From Kordia sp. (GTDB lineage: Bacteria; Bacteroidota; Bacteroidia; Flavobacteriales; Flavobacteriaceae): a DNA stretch of 47,755 nt. The DNA lies in NCBI GenBank assembly GCA_002733415.1, contig NVVR01000024.1:1-47755 (forward strand). Reading direction: 5' to 3'. The position numbers and the translations under genes are program-made. The notes under the pieces are model-generated. The model had not been told where the DNA came from and did no database searches. It worked only from the letters and a program-made list of their open reading frames with translations. How positions within the stretch are numbered: position 1 is the stretch's first letter; the number at the start of each line of letters is the position of its first letter. Positions 20,833 to 28,258 of the stretch are shown here, one piece after another.

Positions 20833-21534
20833 TTATTGTGAAATTGAATGTGAAGTTTTTGGTATAAATAGATTAATTAGCAGGCCAAAACTTATGTTAT
20901 GACTTTCAATTTTCAAAGTTTCTTCACCTATTGATTGTTCAGTATTATTCTTTTGAGCTAAACTTTTTGCATACATGTATTGCACGTAAACAGATAGCTT
21001 ATCTGAAATCGGACGAGATAAACCTGCCCCGACTTTTAAATTGATGAGTGTTTTATCAAATTCATCATTGTTCTTTAGGTTGATAACTCTGTTGTTAAGG
21101 GTTTATGTACCGCGTAATAGAAGCCCAAGAGCTGCGGTTCCTTTTGTGTAGAATTTAATTTTGTTAAGAGTAAATAGCTCATAATCTAGCCCCAAATTAA
21201 ACTCTAGATAAGTTAAATTCCATTCCATAAAATTACCTACAGTATCATCACTACCAATTGCTCCATAATCTGCATAACTTGCTTCTAAAGAGGCGAAAAG
21301 GGTTTTTGTAAAAATTTGTTTTCTGTAACCCAATGCCATAAAATTATGCGTGGTTGCTTGTAAGTTGTTTAGTTTGTTTCCTTGAGAATTTTTGTAGTCA
21401 AATGACGACACCGTTTTTCCGGTTTCTAAATAAAGTTGCTGTGCTGTTATCGTAGTAGATATAATTAACATCAACATTATTAAATTATACCTTGTTCTCA
21501 TCCCCTTATGGAGATTAAATCCCTTGTATTTCAT
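20833..21534 (-). pseudogene. Outer-membrane beta-barrel protein interrupted by one in-frame stop
   Basis: The N-terminal part (21103-21534, 143 codons) starts with a signal peptide (RTRYNLIMLMLIISTTITAQQ) and shows alternating strands such as HNFMALGYRKQIF and YLEFNLGLDYELF, ending LLLRGT before TAA at 21103-21105. The same frame then stays open for 89 more codons to a TAA at 20833-20835 (TLNNRVINLK, then VGAGLSRPISDKLSVYVQYMY, then HNISFGLLINLFIP). This is exactly the missing barrel end. A C-to-T change of a CAA codon would explain it. The whole would be a 233-residue beta-barrel. It may be a real nonsense mutation, a sequencing error, or a stop that is read through. It lies second in the surface operon. 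An internal ATG at 21501 is the likely start. Confidence 0.8.
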
Positions 21535-21633
21535 GTTTTTTTGGTTAGGTTAGTTTATAAAACTTCGTTCTATTATAATCCTGATATATTAAATCAGAGC
21601 TACATAGGCTTTTTAATATTTAAATGAATTTTG

Positions 21634-22146
21634 TTACTCTTTGATGATTTTGGTTATGAATTGCTTACGATTAGCATGTACTTTCAAAATATATTCTGCT
21701 GAAGGGAGTTTGTTTAATTTTACAGTTATAAGTTGATTAGATAAGAAGCTTTTAGTAACTATTATACGTCCAAGTAGGTCGTATAAAGCTACTTTAATAT
21801 CGCCTTTGATTTCATTTTTAAAGGATAAAGTAATATATTCAACAAATGGATTAGGGTATACTTTTACCTGTAAATTTAAAGGTAATTTTTCATCAATAAT
21901 TTTTGCTAAAATATTGGGTTGGATAAACCCTTGACGAAGCGTATAATTATTATTAAAAGCACCTATTGTACTGGCTTGTCCAATGCTTTGTTGAATGACA
22001 TATGTTTTGTTTGTTGAAGTGACTTCCACAGTAGATCCAGAAATCCCGGTTGTGGACCTCACTAAGTTTTGACTAGAATTTGTTTGAGCATGTATGTGTT
22101 GTTGAAAAACGCAACAAATACATAATAAAGAGAAGTTATGTTTCAT
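21634..22146 (-). CDS. Small T9SS-sorted surface protein
   Basis: A 170-residue exported protein that leads the surface operon. The signal peptide is MKHNFSLLCICCVFQQHIHAQ. The short middle (GSTVEVTSTNKTYVIQQSIGQASTIG...YTLRQGFIQPNIL) is a motif I recognise from proteins encoded just before beta-barrel and fibre genes in flavobacteria. The last 75 residues are a T9SS type A sorting domain (VYPNPFVEYITLSF, then YDLLGRIIVTK, then AEYILKV, then KQFITKIIKE). It should cross the outer membrane through T9SS and be anchored at the surface, perhaps as the base or cap for the downstream fibre. That last point is inference. Confidence 0.85.
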   Translation of the reverse strand: MKHNFSLLCICCVFQQHIHAQTNSSQNLVRSTTGISGSTVEVTSTNKTYVIQQSIGQASTIGAFNNNYTLRQGFIQPNILAKIIDEKLPLNLQVKVYPNPFVEYITLSFKNEIKGDIKVALYDLLGRIIVTKSFLSNQLITVKLNKLPSAEYILKVHANRKQFITKIIKE

Positions 22147-22716
22147 AAAGTATATAGTTATATTGATTAGTATAGCTTTATGTTTGGGTTTTATAAAATT
22201 ATCAATAAAACTTCTGATTACTTGTCAAAATAATTTGTTTTTATTGATGTTTTAAAGAAATCAATAAAAATTTTATGGATTCAGTAAGTGTAATTATGTT
22301 TTTAATTAATCAAAACAGGATGCTCTTAAATATCCAATTTCAATTTAAGAGGGTTTGATATACTAATTGTTCAATTTTTTATAAGAAATATAAAGTAGGT
22401 ATGAAGAATTTACACAAATTTAAAAGCAATACTTTTTAGTGAGATCTTATAAAACTAAATGAATTGATAGTATTGGTTTTATATGCAAACCAATATATAT
22501 GTATAAAGGAAGAATGTGTTACACAACCTATTAAACTTAAATGAGAAATAAAAAGAATACAAATAAAAAATGGCAGCAATATAAAATGAGTACCTTTACT
22601 ACAACCACAATAACTAAAAATTGGTATGGATTATTAGTATGAGTGTTTAATAAACAAAATTATAAATGTTGCACTTGATATTTGAATCTTTCACATTAAA
22701 GAAATACTCATTTTAA
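22147..22716. other. Divergent regulatory region between surface operon and AraC regulator
   Basis: About 570 AT-rich bases between divergent genes, so it should hold promoters for both. I see no clear repeated operator. A 33-codon open frame at 22541-22642 (starting MRNKKNTNKKWQQYKM) ends 74 bases before the regulator; it may be chance or a leader peptide. Confidence 0.5.
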
Positions 22717-23922
22717 ATGTTAGAAGCTTTATTATTTCTATTTACTGGAATTATCGGTATAGTAACTATGGTGTTAATGATAAGCTCATATAAATCTAAT
22801 CAATTTTTCAATATTTTTTTAATGTTGATTTTTGTAATAACGTCTGTTAAATTCATAATACATGGTAGTTATGATTTAGGATTACAGATTCAATTATACC
22901 CCAGTATAGGATATAGGGCCATATTATATTTAGCTGTTGTCCCTCTCTTTTACTTATATTATAAAAATTTGGTACATGGAGAAAGAGCTTTTGATTTCAA
23001 TAGCTTAAAACATTTTATATTTATTGTAACTCTTTATTTAGTAAACGCAATTCCTTTTATTAGGGATAGTTTTTTATTTTATTATGGTCAAATAACGAAT
23101 GTTATTATTATGACCCTTTTTATAGGTGTTTATCTTTGGAAGATTTATAGCTTATTAAGTATTAACTTGTGGAATAAAACACATATTGAAGTTAATTGTA
23201 CGCACTATAATTTGGTTAAAAAATGGACCATTTACTTATTTACATTAAACACATTATCTGTTGTTGGTGTTTTAACTTCATTTTATATAGAATCTATTTT
23301 AGGCATAGCCCTATCAGGAAAATATATGGCGATTGGACTCTTGCTTTTTTGGCTATTTATTTATTTTAAAATTCTAATTTCCCCAGAAATACTATATGGT
23401 CTTCCCATACTTAATAAAAAACTACTTGTACTTAATAATATGGAAACTGATCAGGAATCTAAAATTATAGAGGTTAATGATAGTTGGGAATTAGAACCTT
23501 CTAATAAAAAGAATAGACAAGATTTAAAGTTGCAAGAGAATATAAAATCAAATATAATTGGATATGTAAAAAGAGTTGAAGAATTAAGTAGTGAAGAATT
23601 TGTTTTTCGAAATTCAAAAATATCTGCAGCTGAAGTGGCAAGTAAACTTGGTGTGCCTACAAGTCATATTGTTTATTTATTCAAATACCATTCAAAAATG
23701 ACATTTTCTGAATATAGAATGAATAGTAGGATTCAAGATGCGATACATTTAATGAAGGATGACTTTTTAAAAGTAAATACCCTTGAAGCTCTTGCATATA
23801 AAACAGGGTTCTCTTCTTACAATCCTTTTTTTAGTGCTTTTAAAAAAATTACGGGTCTTTCCCCTCAGGAATACTTAAAAACTGAAATTGGAGTTGGTTC
23901 AATAAAGCTTATAAATGAATAA
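22717..23922 (+). CDS. Membrane-embedded AraC-family transcriptional regulator
   Basis: A 401-residue protein. The N-terminal half (residues about 1-225) has seven hydrophobic helices, from LFLFTGIIGIVTMVLMISS to GLLLFWLFIYFKILI. A linker of about 70 residues follows. A C-terminal AraC helix-turn-helix pair spans about 295-390: ISAAEVASKLGVPTSHIVYLFKYH, then the conserved second half NTLEALAYKTGFSSYNPFFSAFKKITGLSPQEYLK. Such proteins bind DNA from the inner membrane and may sense an envelope signal. It faces away from the four-gene surface operon across 570 bases, which makes that operon a plausible target; this is not shown by any operator I could see. Confidence 0.88.
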   Translation: MLEALLFLFTGIIGIVTMVLMISSYKSNQFFNIFLMLIFVITSVKFIIHGSYDLGLQIQLYPSIGYRAILYLAVVPLFYLYYKNLVHGERAFDFNSLKHFIFIVTLYLVNAIPFIRDSFLFYYGQITNVIIMTLFIGVYLWKIYSLLSINLWNKTHIEVNCTHYNLVKKWTIYLFTLNTLSVVGVLTSFYIESILGIALSGKYMAIGLLLFWLFIYFKILISPEILYGLPILNKKLLVLNNMETDQESKIIEVNDSWELEPSNKKNRQDLKLQENIKSNIIGYVKRVEELSSEEFVFRNSKISAAEVASKLGVPTSHIVYLFKYHSKMTFSEYRMNSRIQDAIHLMKDDFLKVNTLEALAYKTGFSSYNPFFSAFKKITGLSPQEYLKTEIGVGSIKLINE

Positions 23923-24028
23923 AAGATGTATAGTAGGAGAAATAGATAGTTTGTATAGAAACCTTTTAATTAGATTGATATATTTTCAAGAGTTAATATA
24001 ATTTTAAATAGATACATAAAGAAAGTAA

Positions 24029-24163
24029 AATTCTGTTTCTGTATTAGCTTCTTTTGAACTAGCAGAAATATTAGATATAGGGTTTGCATATGATTTTACA
24101 ACATCTGATATTAAAGATCAAACTAGTGGTGGTCCAGAATTTTTACTAAAAGTAAAGTTTTAA
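24029..24163 (+). pseudogene. Remnant of a PorP/SprF-family gene (C-terminal end only)
   Basis: The plus strand reads SVSVLASFELAEILDIGFAYD, then FTTSDIKDQTSGGPEFLLKVKF and a stop at 24161-24163. This matches the last strands of PorP/SprF-type outer-membrane proteins (consensus L-GFAYD-TTSDI...G--E--L-Y-F), which accompany T9SS-secreted proteins and gliding adhesins. An in-frame stop at 24026 and no homologous sequence upstream show that the first 250 or so codons of a normal 300-codon gene are missing. A terminator still follows at 24185-24214. There is no usable start, so it is dead. Confidence 0.65.
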
Positions 24164-24184
24164 GACTATTATAATAACTTTGTT

Positions 24185-24214
24185 AAAAGGAGGTGCTATC
24201 AGACCTCCTTTTTT
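24185..24214 (+). terminator. Rho-independent terminator after the PorP/SprF remnant
   Basis: AAAAGGAGGT (24185-24194) pairs exactly with ACCTCCTTTT (24203-24212), followed by T residues. It would have served the lost plus-strand gene. The remaining 140 bases to the serA stop hold nothing I recognise. Confidence 0.8.
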
Positions 24215-24351
24215 ATGCGTTAAATTTATTGCTTTTTTAAAGCTATCAATTAAAAGGAGTGTGCCAAAATTTAGTTTATTATGAATTGATTATTTTGGAT
24301 AAGCTTAAAAAAGATTAGGGGATAAATAATCATTTTAAAACTTATTTAGTA

Positions 24352-25305
24352 TTACAATTTTAATAATTCTATAATTTGAGAAGCCAAATCCTTACCAATT
24401 TTACTTTGTGCCTCAGTAGTTGCTCCTCCAATATGTGGTGTTAAGGAGAGTTCTGGGTTCATCAATAACTGAATTTCTGGGGTAGGTTCAGTTTCATAGA
24501 CATCTAAAGCTGCGTATTTTACTTTTTCTAATCCTATAGCGTTAATAAGAGCAATTTCATCAAGAACACCTCCTCGTGAGGTATTCACAATTCCAACCCC
24601 GTTTTTCATAAGTTCCAGTTCTTCTTTTTTGATTAAAGGAGATTTTCGATAAGGAATATGAAGTGTAATAAAATCTGAGTTTTTTAAAAGAAGATCAAGT
24701 GGTTGCGTTTCAATATTAAAATCTAATGATTGTCCATTATAGAATGGAATGGTAATGGTCGTTTTCTTTATTGAACTACTTGTAGCAATTACTTTCATTC
24801 CAATTCCTATAGCAATTTTAGCTACTTCTTTTCCTATCCGTCCAAAGCCAATAATACCTAGTGTTTTACCTCTAAGTTCAGTTCCGCCTGAAAATTGTTT
24901 CTTAAGTTCTTTAAACCTGGTGTCACCTTCTAAAGGCATTTCTCTATTGGCTTGATGTAAAAATCGAACCATACCGAATAAGTGAGCAAAAACTAATTCA
25001 GCAACAGCAACAGATGAAGCATTAGGAGTGTTAATTACATGTAATCCTTTGCTTTTAGCATAGGCAACATCAATATTGTCCATACCAACACCACCACGTC
25101 CTATTAGTTTTAGGCTAGGACAGGTATCAATAAGTTCAGCAGTAACCTTTGTTGCACTGCGTACTAATAAAGCAACAATATTATTGTTATTAATATAATT
25201 TGCTAACTGATTTTGAGCTACAGTAACTGTAAGCACTTCAAATCCAGCATTAACTAGTAAGCTAATACCACTTTTTGAAATTCCATCGTTTGCTAATATT
25301 TTCAT
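24352..25305 (-). CDS. serA: D-3-phosphoglycerate dehydrogenase
   Basis: It oxidises 3-phosphoglycerate to 3-phosphohydroxypyruvate with NAD, the first step of serine synthesis. The 317-residue protein is the short type without a C-terminal ACT domain. The NAD-binding motif is GIIGFGRIG at 150-158. The catalytic set is present: Arg244 in NTSRGG, Glu273 in YETEP, His291 in TPHIGG. It lies 11 bases after serC in the same direction, so the two form a serine-synthesis operon. Other 2-hydroxyacid dehydrogenases share these motifs, but the serC neighbour fixes the call. Confidence 0.92.
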   Translation of the reverse strand: MKILANDGISKSGISLLVNAGFEVLTVTVAQNQLANYINNNNIVALLVRSATKVTAELIDTCPSLKLIGRGGVGMDNIDVAYAKSKGLHVINTPNASSVAVAELVFAHLFGMVRFLHQANREMPLEGDTRFKELKKQFSGGTELRGKTLGIIGFGRIGKEVAKIAIGIGMKVIATSSSIKKTTITIPFYNGQSLDFNIETQPLDLLLKNSDFITLHIPYRKSPLIKKEELELMKNGVGIVNTSRGGVLDEIALINAIGLEKVKYAALDVYETEPTPEIQLLMNPELSLTPHIGGATTEAQSKIGKDLASQIIELLKL

Positions 25306-25316
25306 TTGTTATAGTA

Positions 25317-26399
25317 TTATTTTTTTGATATAACGGTCTCAAATTCTTGCATAGCATCTACTAATACTTGAACACTCTCTATAGGTAATGCATTGTACAT
25401 TGACGCTCTGTACCCACCTGCACTTCTATGTCCGTTTAAACCATTAATGCCAGCTTTTTCCCAAAGGCTATCGAAAGTGTTTTTATGACTTTCATCAATT
25501 AAAGAAAAAGTTGGGTTCATGATACTTCTGTCTTCAACAGCAGTATTTCCTTTGAAAAAAGGGTTTCTGTCAATTTCGGTATATAGTAATTCCGCTTTAG
25601 CGTTGTTTGCTTTTTCAATAGCAGGAATTCCTCCTAAATCCTTTAACCATTGTAGGGTAAGCATTGATACATATATAGGATAGACTGCAGGGGTATTGAA
25701 CATGCTGTCCTTCGCTATGTGTACTTGATAATCAAGCATAGAAGGAATAGTTCTACCAGTTTTACCAAGAATTTCATTTTTTATAACAACAAGAGTAGTC
25801 CCTGCTGGCCCCATATTTTTTTGTGCCCCAGCATAGATTAAGTCAAACTTTGAAAAATCTAATTGTCGTGAAAATATGTCAGAACTCATATCGCATACTG
25901 TAAGTCCATTAAATTCAGGAAAACTTTTCATTTGAGTTCCTGAAATGGTATTGTTACTAGTGCAGTGAAAATAATTAGCGTCACTAGGGATAGTATATCC
26001 TTTAGGGATATATGAGAAGTTTTTGTCTTCTGAGGAAGCTACTACTTCAGTAGTTCCAAAAAGTTTGGCTTCTTTTATGGCTTTGGCTGACCAAGCGCCA
26101 GTGTTTAAGTAGGCAGCTTTACCGTTGTCCTTGTTCATTAAGTTATATGGAGTTAATAAAAACTCCGAACTCGCACCACCGTGAAGAAATAGTGCAGTGT
26201 ACCCTTTGTTTTCTAAATTAAGTAATTCAAGTGCTAGGGAACGAGCCTTTTCTATAACATGTACAAAGCTTTCACTCCTGTGTGATATTTCTAATATAGA
26301 TAGGTTTAATCCGTCAAAATTTATGACTGCTTCAGAAGCTTGTTTAAGTACTTCTTGTGGTAGGATACAAGGGCCTGCGCTAAAATTATGCTTTTTCAT
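25317..26399 (-). CDS. serC: Phosphoserine aminotransferase
   Basis: This PLP enzyme transfers the amino group from glutamate to 3-phosphohydroxypyruvate, and also acts on the pyridoxal-pathway intermediate. The 360 residues start MKKHNFSAGPCILPQEV, the typical SerC opening. The PLP lysine is Lys194 in YAGAQKNMGPAG. GGASSEF (74-80) and the C-terminal NGHRSAGGYRASMYNALP bind cofactor and substrate phosphate. It is the first gene of the serC-serA pair; a gap of 116 bases separates it from the acyl-CoA reductase gene upstream on the same strand. Confidence 0.97.
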   Translation of the reverse strand: MKKHNFSAGPCILPQEVLKQASEAVINFDGLNLSILEISHRSESFVHVIEKARSLALELLNLENKGYTALFLHGGASSEFLLTPYNLMNKDNGKAAYLNTGAWSAKAIKEAKLFGTTEVVASSEDKNFSYIPKGYTIPSDANYFHCTSNNTISGTQMKSFPEFNGLTVCDMSSDIFSRQLDFSKFDLIYAGAQKNMGPAGTTLVVIKNEILGKTGRTIPSMLDYQVHIAKDSMFNTPAVYPIYVSMLTLQWLKDLGGIPAIEKANNAKAELLYTEIDRNPFFKGNTAVEDRSIMNPTFSLIDESHKNTFDSLWEKAGINGLNGHRSAGGYRASMYNALPIESVQVLVDAMQEFETVISKK

Positions 26400-26515
26400 A
26401 TTTATTTCCCGAGAAAGCGGGGGGCTTATTTTATTAAATATTTGAAGACTATTGCTTCTAAAATCTCTCTAAATGTGATACTGAAACAAGTACAGTATTA
26501 CAAGCTCTTTTATCG

Positions 26516-27577
26516 TTATAGTGTTGCTAAAAAAGCTAATGTATCAACTCCATCAGCATAATCAGTAAGTATTGGTTTTTGTGTTGCCCCAAATGCAATT
26601 TCGTTTTCTATAAAGTCATTTGCGACAATACATTGTATAGAATCACTATCGGCTATTAATTGTGTTTTTAGTGTTTCTATATTATCATATTTCTCATAAA
26701 ATAATGATGAAATAGGAGAGGAGTAGCTTTTATCCTCTTTTAACATTAAAAAGCCATTTTCTAACAAATCAAATAAACTCATTAAATATACTGCTTTGTT
26801 GTAATCATAATTGTTAGCATATTTTGCATTATTGATGATGTCTTTATGTTTAAAAACTGCATTAAATAAATTATCAAAATTGTAATTTTGTGGTATAAAT
26901 ATTTTTGAAACACTTCTACATCCTAATCCGAAATACGTAAATATATCATCGGATAATCCGCGAAGTTCTTCTTCTGTTTCATTTCCAGTAAGTACGGCTA
27001 CTGAATTTCTACTTTTTCTTATTATTGAGGGGTATTTTCCAAAGTAATATTCAAAGTAACGAGCAGTATTATCACTTCCTGTAGCAATAACTGCATCAAA
27101 GCCATCTAGTTTCCCTTCGCAGAAAGTAATTTTTTTCTTAAAATCTTCATTAATATATTGCAAGTACTTAGCTAGAATTGGTAACAAGTGCTTGTCGTTA
27201 GACGATTGCTTAATTATAACAGAATGGCCAGAAATAAGGACTGATAGGAAATCATGAAAACCTACCAAAGGAATATTCCCTGCCATAACAATGGCAACTT
27301 TTTTCGGGGTAATCTTATTAAGATTTGTAGTAGTACTATAATTTTCTAAATTTCTTTTGGTTAGCGAATTACTCCATCCCTCACATGCAAACAATACATT
27401 TTCTATGGTAAACCATCCATTAAATTGAAATGCACGTTCAACTTGCATTTTAAATGCATCAAAAAATAAATCATTATGTGGGATTCCTTCTTTTTTAGTT
27501 ATCCCTTTTGTTGTAAATTGACTTAAAAATGTACCTAATTGTGAAAAAGCTGAAATTCTATTATTTAATTGACTCAT
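26516..27577 (-). CDS. LuxC-like acyl-CoA reductase
   Basis: A 353-residue member of the LuxC/acyl-CoA reductase family in the aldehyde dehydrogenase superfamily, which reduces acyl-CoA (or acyl-protein) to aldehyde with NADPH. Family blocks are KVAIVMAGNIPLVGFHDFLSVLISGH near residues 92-117, DAVIATGSDNTARYFEYYF, the conserved RKSRNSVAVL, and FGLGCRSVSKIF, which carries the likely catalytic cysteine. There is no luciferase gene here. In Bacteroidota this gene is commonly placed beside serC and a divergent ferredoxin, as seen here; its physiological substrate in these bacteria is not settled. The promoter is at 27647-27678. Confidence 0.9.
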   Translation of the reverse strand: MSQLNNRISAFSQLGTFLSQFTTKGITKKEGIPHNDLFFDAFKMQVERAFQFNGWFTIENVLFACEGWSNSLTKRNLENYSTTTNLNKITPKKVAIVMAGNIPLVGFHDFLSVLISGHSVIIKQSSNDKHLLPILAKYLQYINEDFKKKITFCEGKLDGFDAVIATGSDNTARYFEYYFGKYPSIIRKSRNSVAVLTGNETEEELRGLSDDIFTYFGLGCRSVSKIFIPQNYNFDNLFNAVFKHKDIINNAKYANNYDYNKAVYLMSLFDLLENGFLMLKEDKSYSSPISSLFYEKYDNIETLKTQLIADSDSIQCIVANDFIENEIAFGATQKPILTDYADGVDTLAFLATL

Positions 27578-27580
27578 TTA

Positions 27581-27613
27581 TTTGGTATCTACATATTTTT
27601 GGCGTTATTTTTG
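27581..27613 (+). promoter_or_regulatory. Candidate ferredoxin promoter
   Basis: TTTG (27581-27584), 21 bases, then TATTTTTG (27606-27613) fit the Bacteroidota promoter consensus. A second overlapping TATTTTTG lies at 27594-27601. The ferredoxin start is about 95 bases downstream. Confidence 0.45.
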
Positions 27614-27646
27614 TACCAAGAATATAGGTTTGTTTCTAATTTATTA

Positions 27647-27678
27647 CAAAGATACTCATTGTACTAAAATGGAAACAA
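27647..27678 (-). promoter_or_regulatory. Candidate acyl-CoA reductase promoter
   Basis: On the minus strand TTG (27676-27678), 21 bases, then TATCTTTG (27647-27654). This is a near-perfect Bacteroidota promoter, 70 bases before the acyl-CoA reductase start and overlapping the leader of the divergent ferredoxin gene. Confidence 0.55.
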
Positions 27679-27707
27679 GTTATTTTAATTAAAAGAGAAT
27701 TTAAGTT

Positions 27708-28061
27708 ATGGCAATTATAATTACAGACGAATGTATTAACTGTGGAGCATGTGAGCCAGAATGTCCGAATACAGCAATCTATGAAGCTTCTGACGATTGG
27801 AGATATGCTGATGGGACATCATTAAAAGGTGATTTAGTATTAACAAACGGAAAAACGGTTAATGCTGATGATGCACAAGAACCAATAAGTGATGAAGTGT
27901 ATTATATTTCTCCTGATAAATGTACGGAGTGTAAAGGATTTCATGAAGAACCTCAATGTGCTGCTGTATGCCCTGTTGATTGTTGTGTACCTGATGATGA
28001 TAATGTAGAGACAGAAGAAGTTTTACTGGAGAAACAAGTTTTCATGCATCCTAAAGGATAG
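27708..28061 (+). CDS. Dicluster 4Fe-4S ferredoxin
   Basis: A 117-residue electron carrier. Cluster I ligands are Cys9, Cys12 and Cys15 with Cys19 ([12 protein letters not shown]). The second set is [22 protein letters not shown], a longer spacing typical of YfhL-like/2[4Fe-4S] ferredoxins. An insert of about 40 residues between the two sites and an acidic stretch near the C-terminus ([10 protein letters not shown]) are usual for the Bacteroidota form. It is cytosolic, monocistronic and divergent from the acyl-CoA reductase gene. A strong terminator follows. Confidence 0.95.
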   Translation: MAIIITDECINCGACEPECPNTAIYEASDDWRYADGTSLKGDLVLTNGKTVNADDAQEPISDEVYYISPDKCTECKGFHEEPQCAAVCPVDCCVPDDDNVETEEVLLEKQVFMHPKG

Positions 28062-28084
28062 TAATATTGTAAGAGAAAGAATTT

Positions 28085-28117
28085 AAAGCCAGTTTTCAAT
28101 TTGAAAACTGGCTTTTT
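28085..28117 (+). terminator. Rho-independent terminator of the ferredoxin gene
   Basis: AAAGCCAGTTTTCA (28085-28098) pairs exactly with 28102-28115 around a 3-base loop, followed by T residues. Confidence 0.88.
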
Positions 28118-28258
28118 TGTTAAAATTATGCTAAACTTAAAATGTAATTGGTTTAATATTGGTATTTTCACTCCTCTTAAACAACCAATTATGAGTGCTT
28201 TAGTAAAATATTGTATTACTTTTTTAGTTTCTATTTGTGTTTATATTATGGCATTTTT

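Noticed and set aside
26516..27577. A bioluminescence (lux) operon suggested by the LuxC-like gene
   Set aside because: No luciferase, transferase or synthetase gene is nearby; this gene type beside serC and ferredoxin is ordinary in Bacteroidota.
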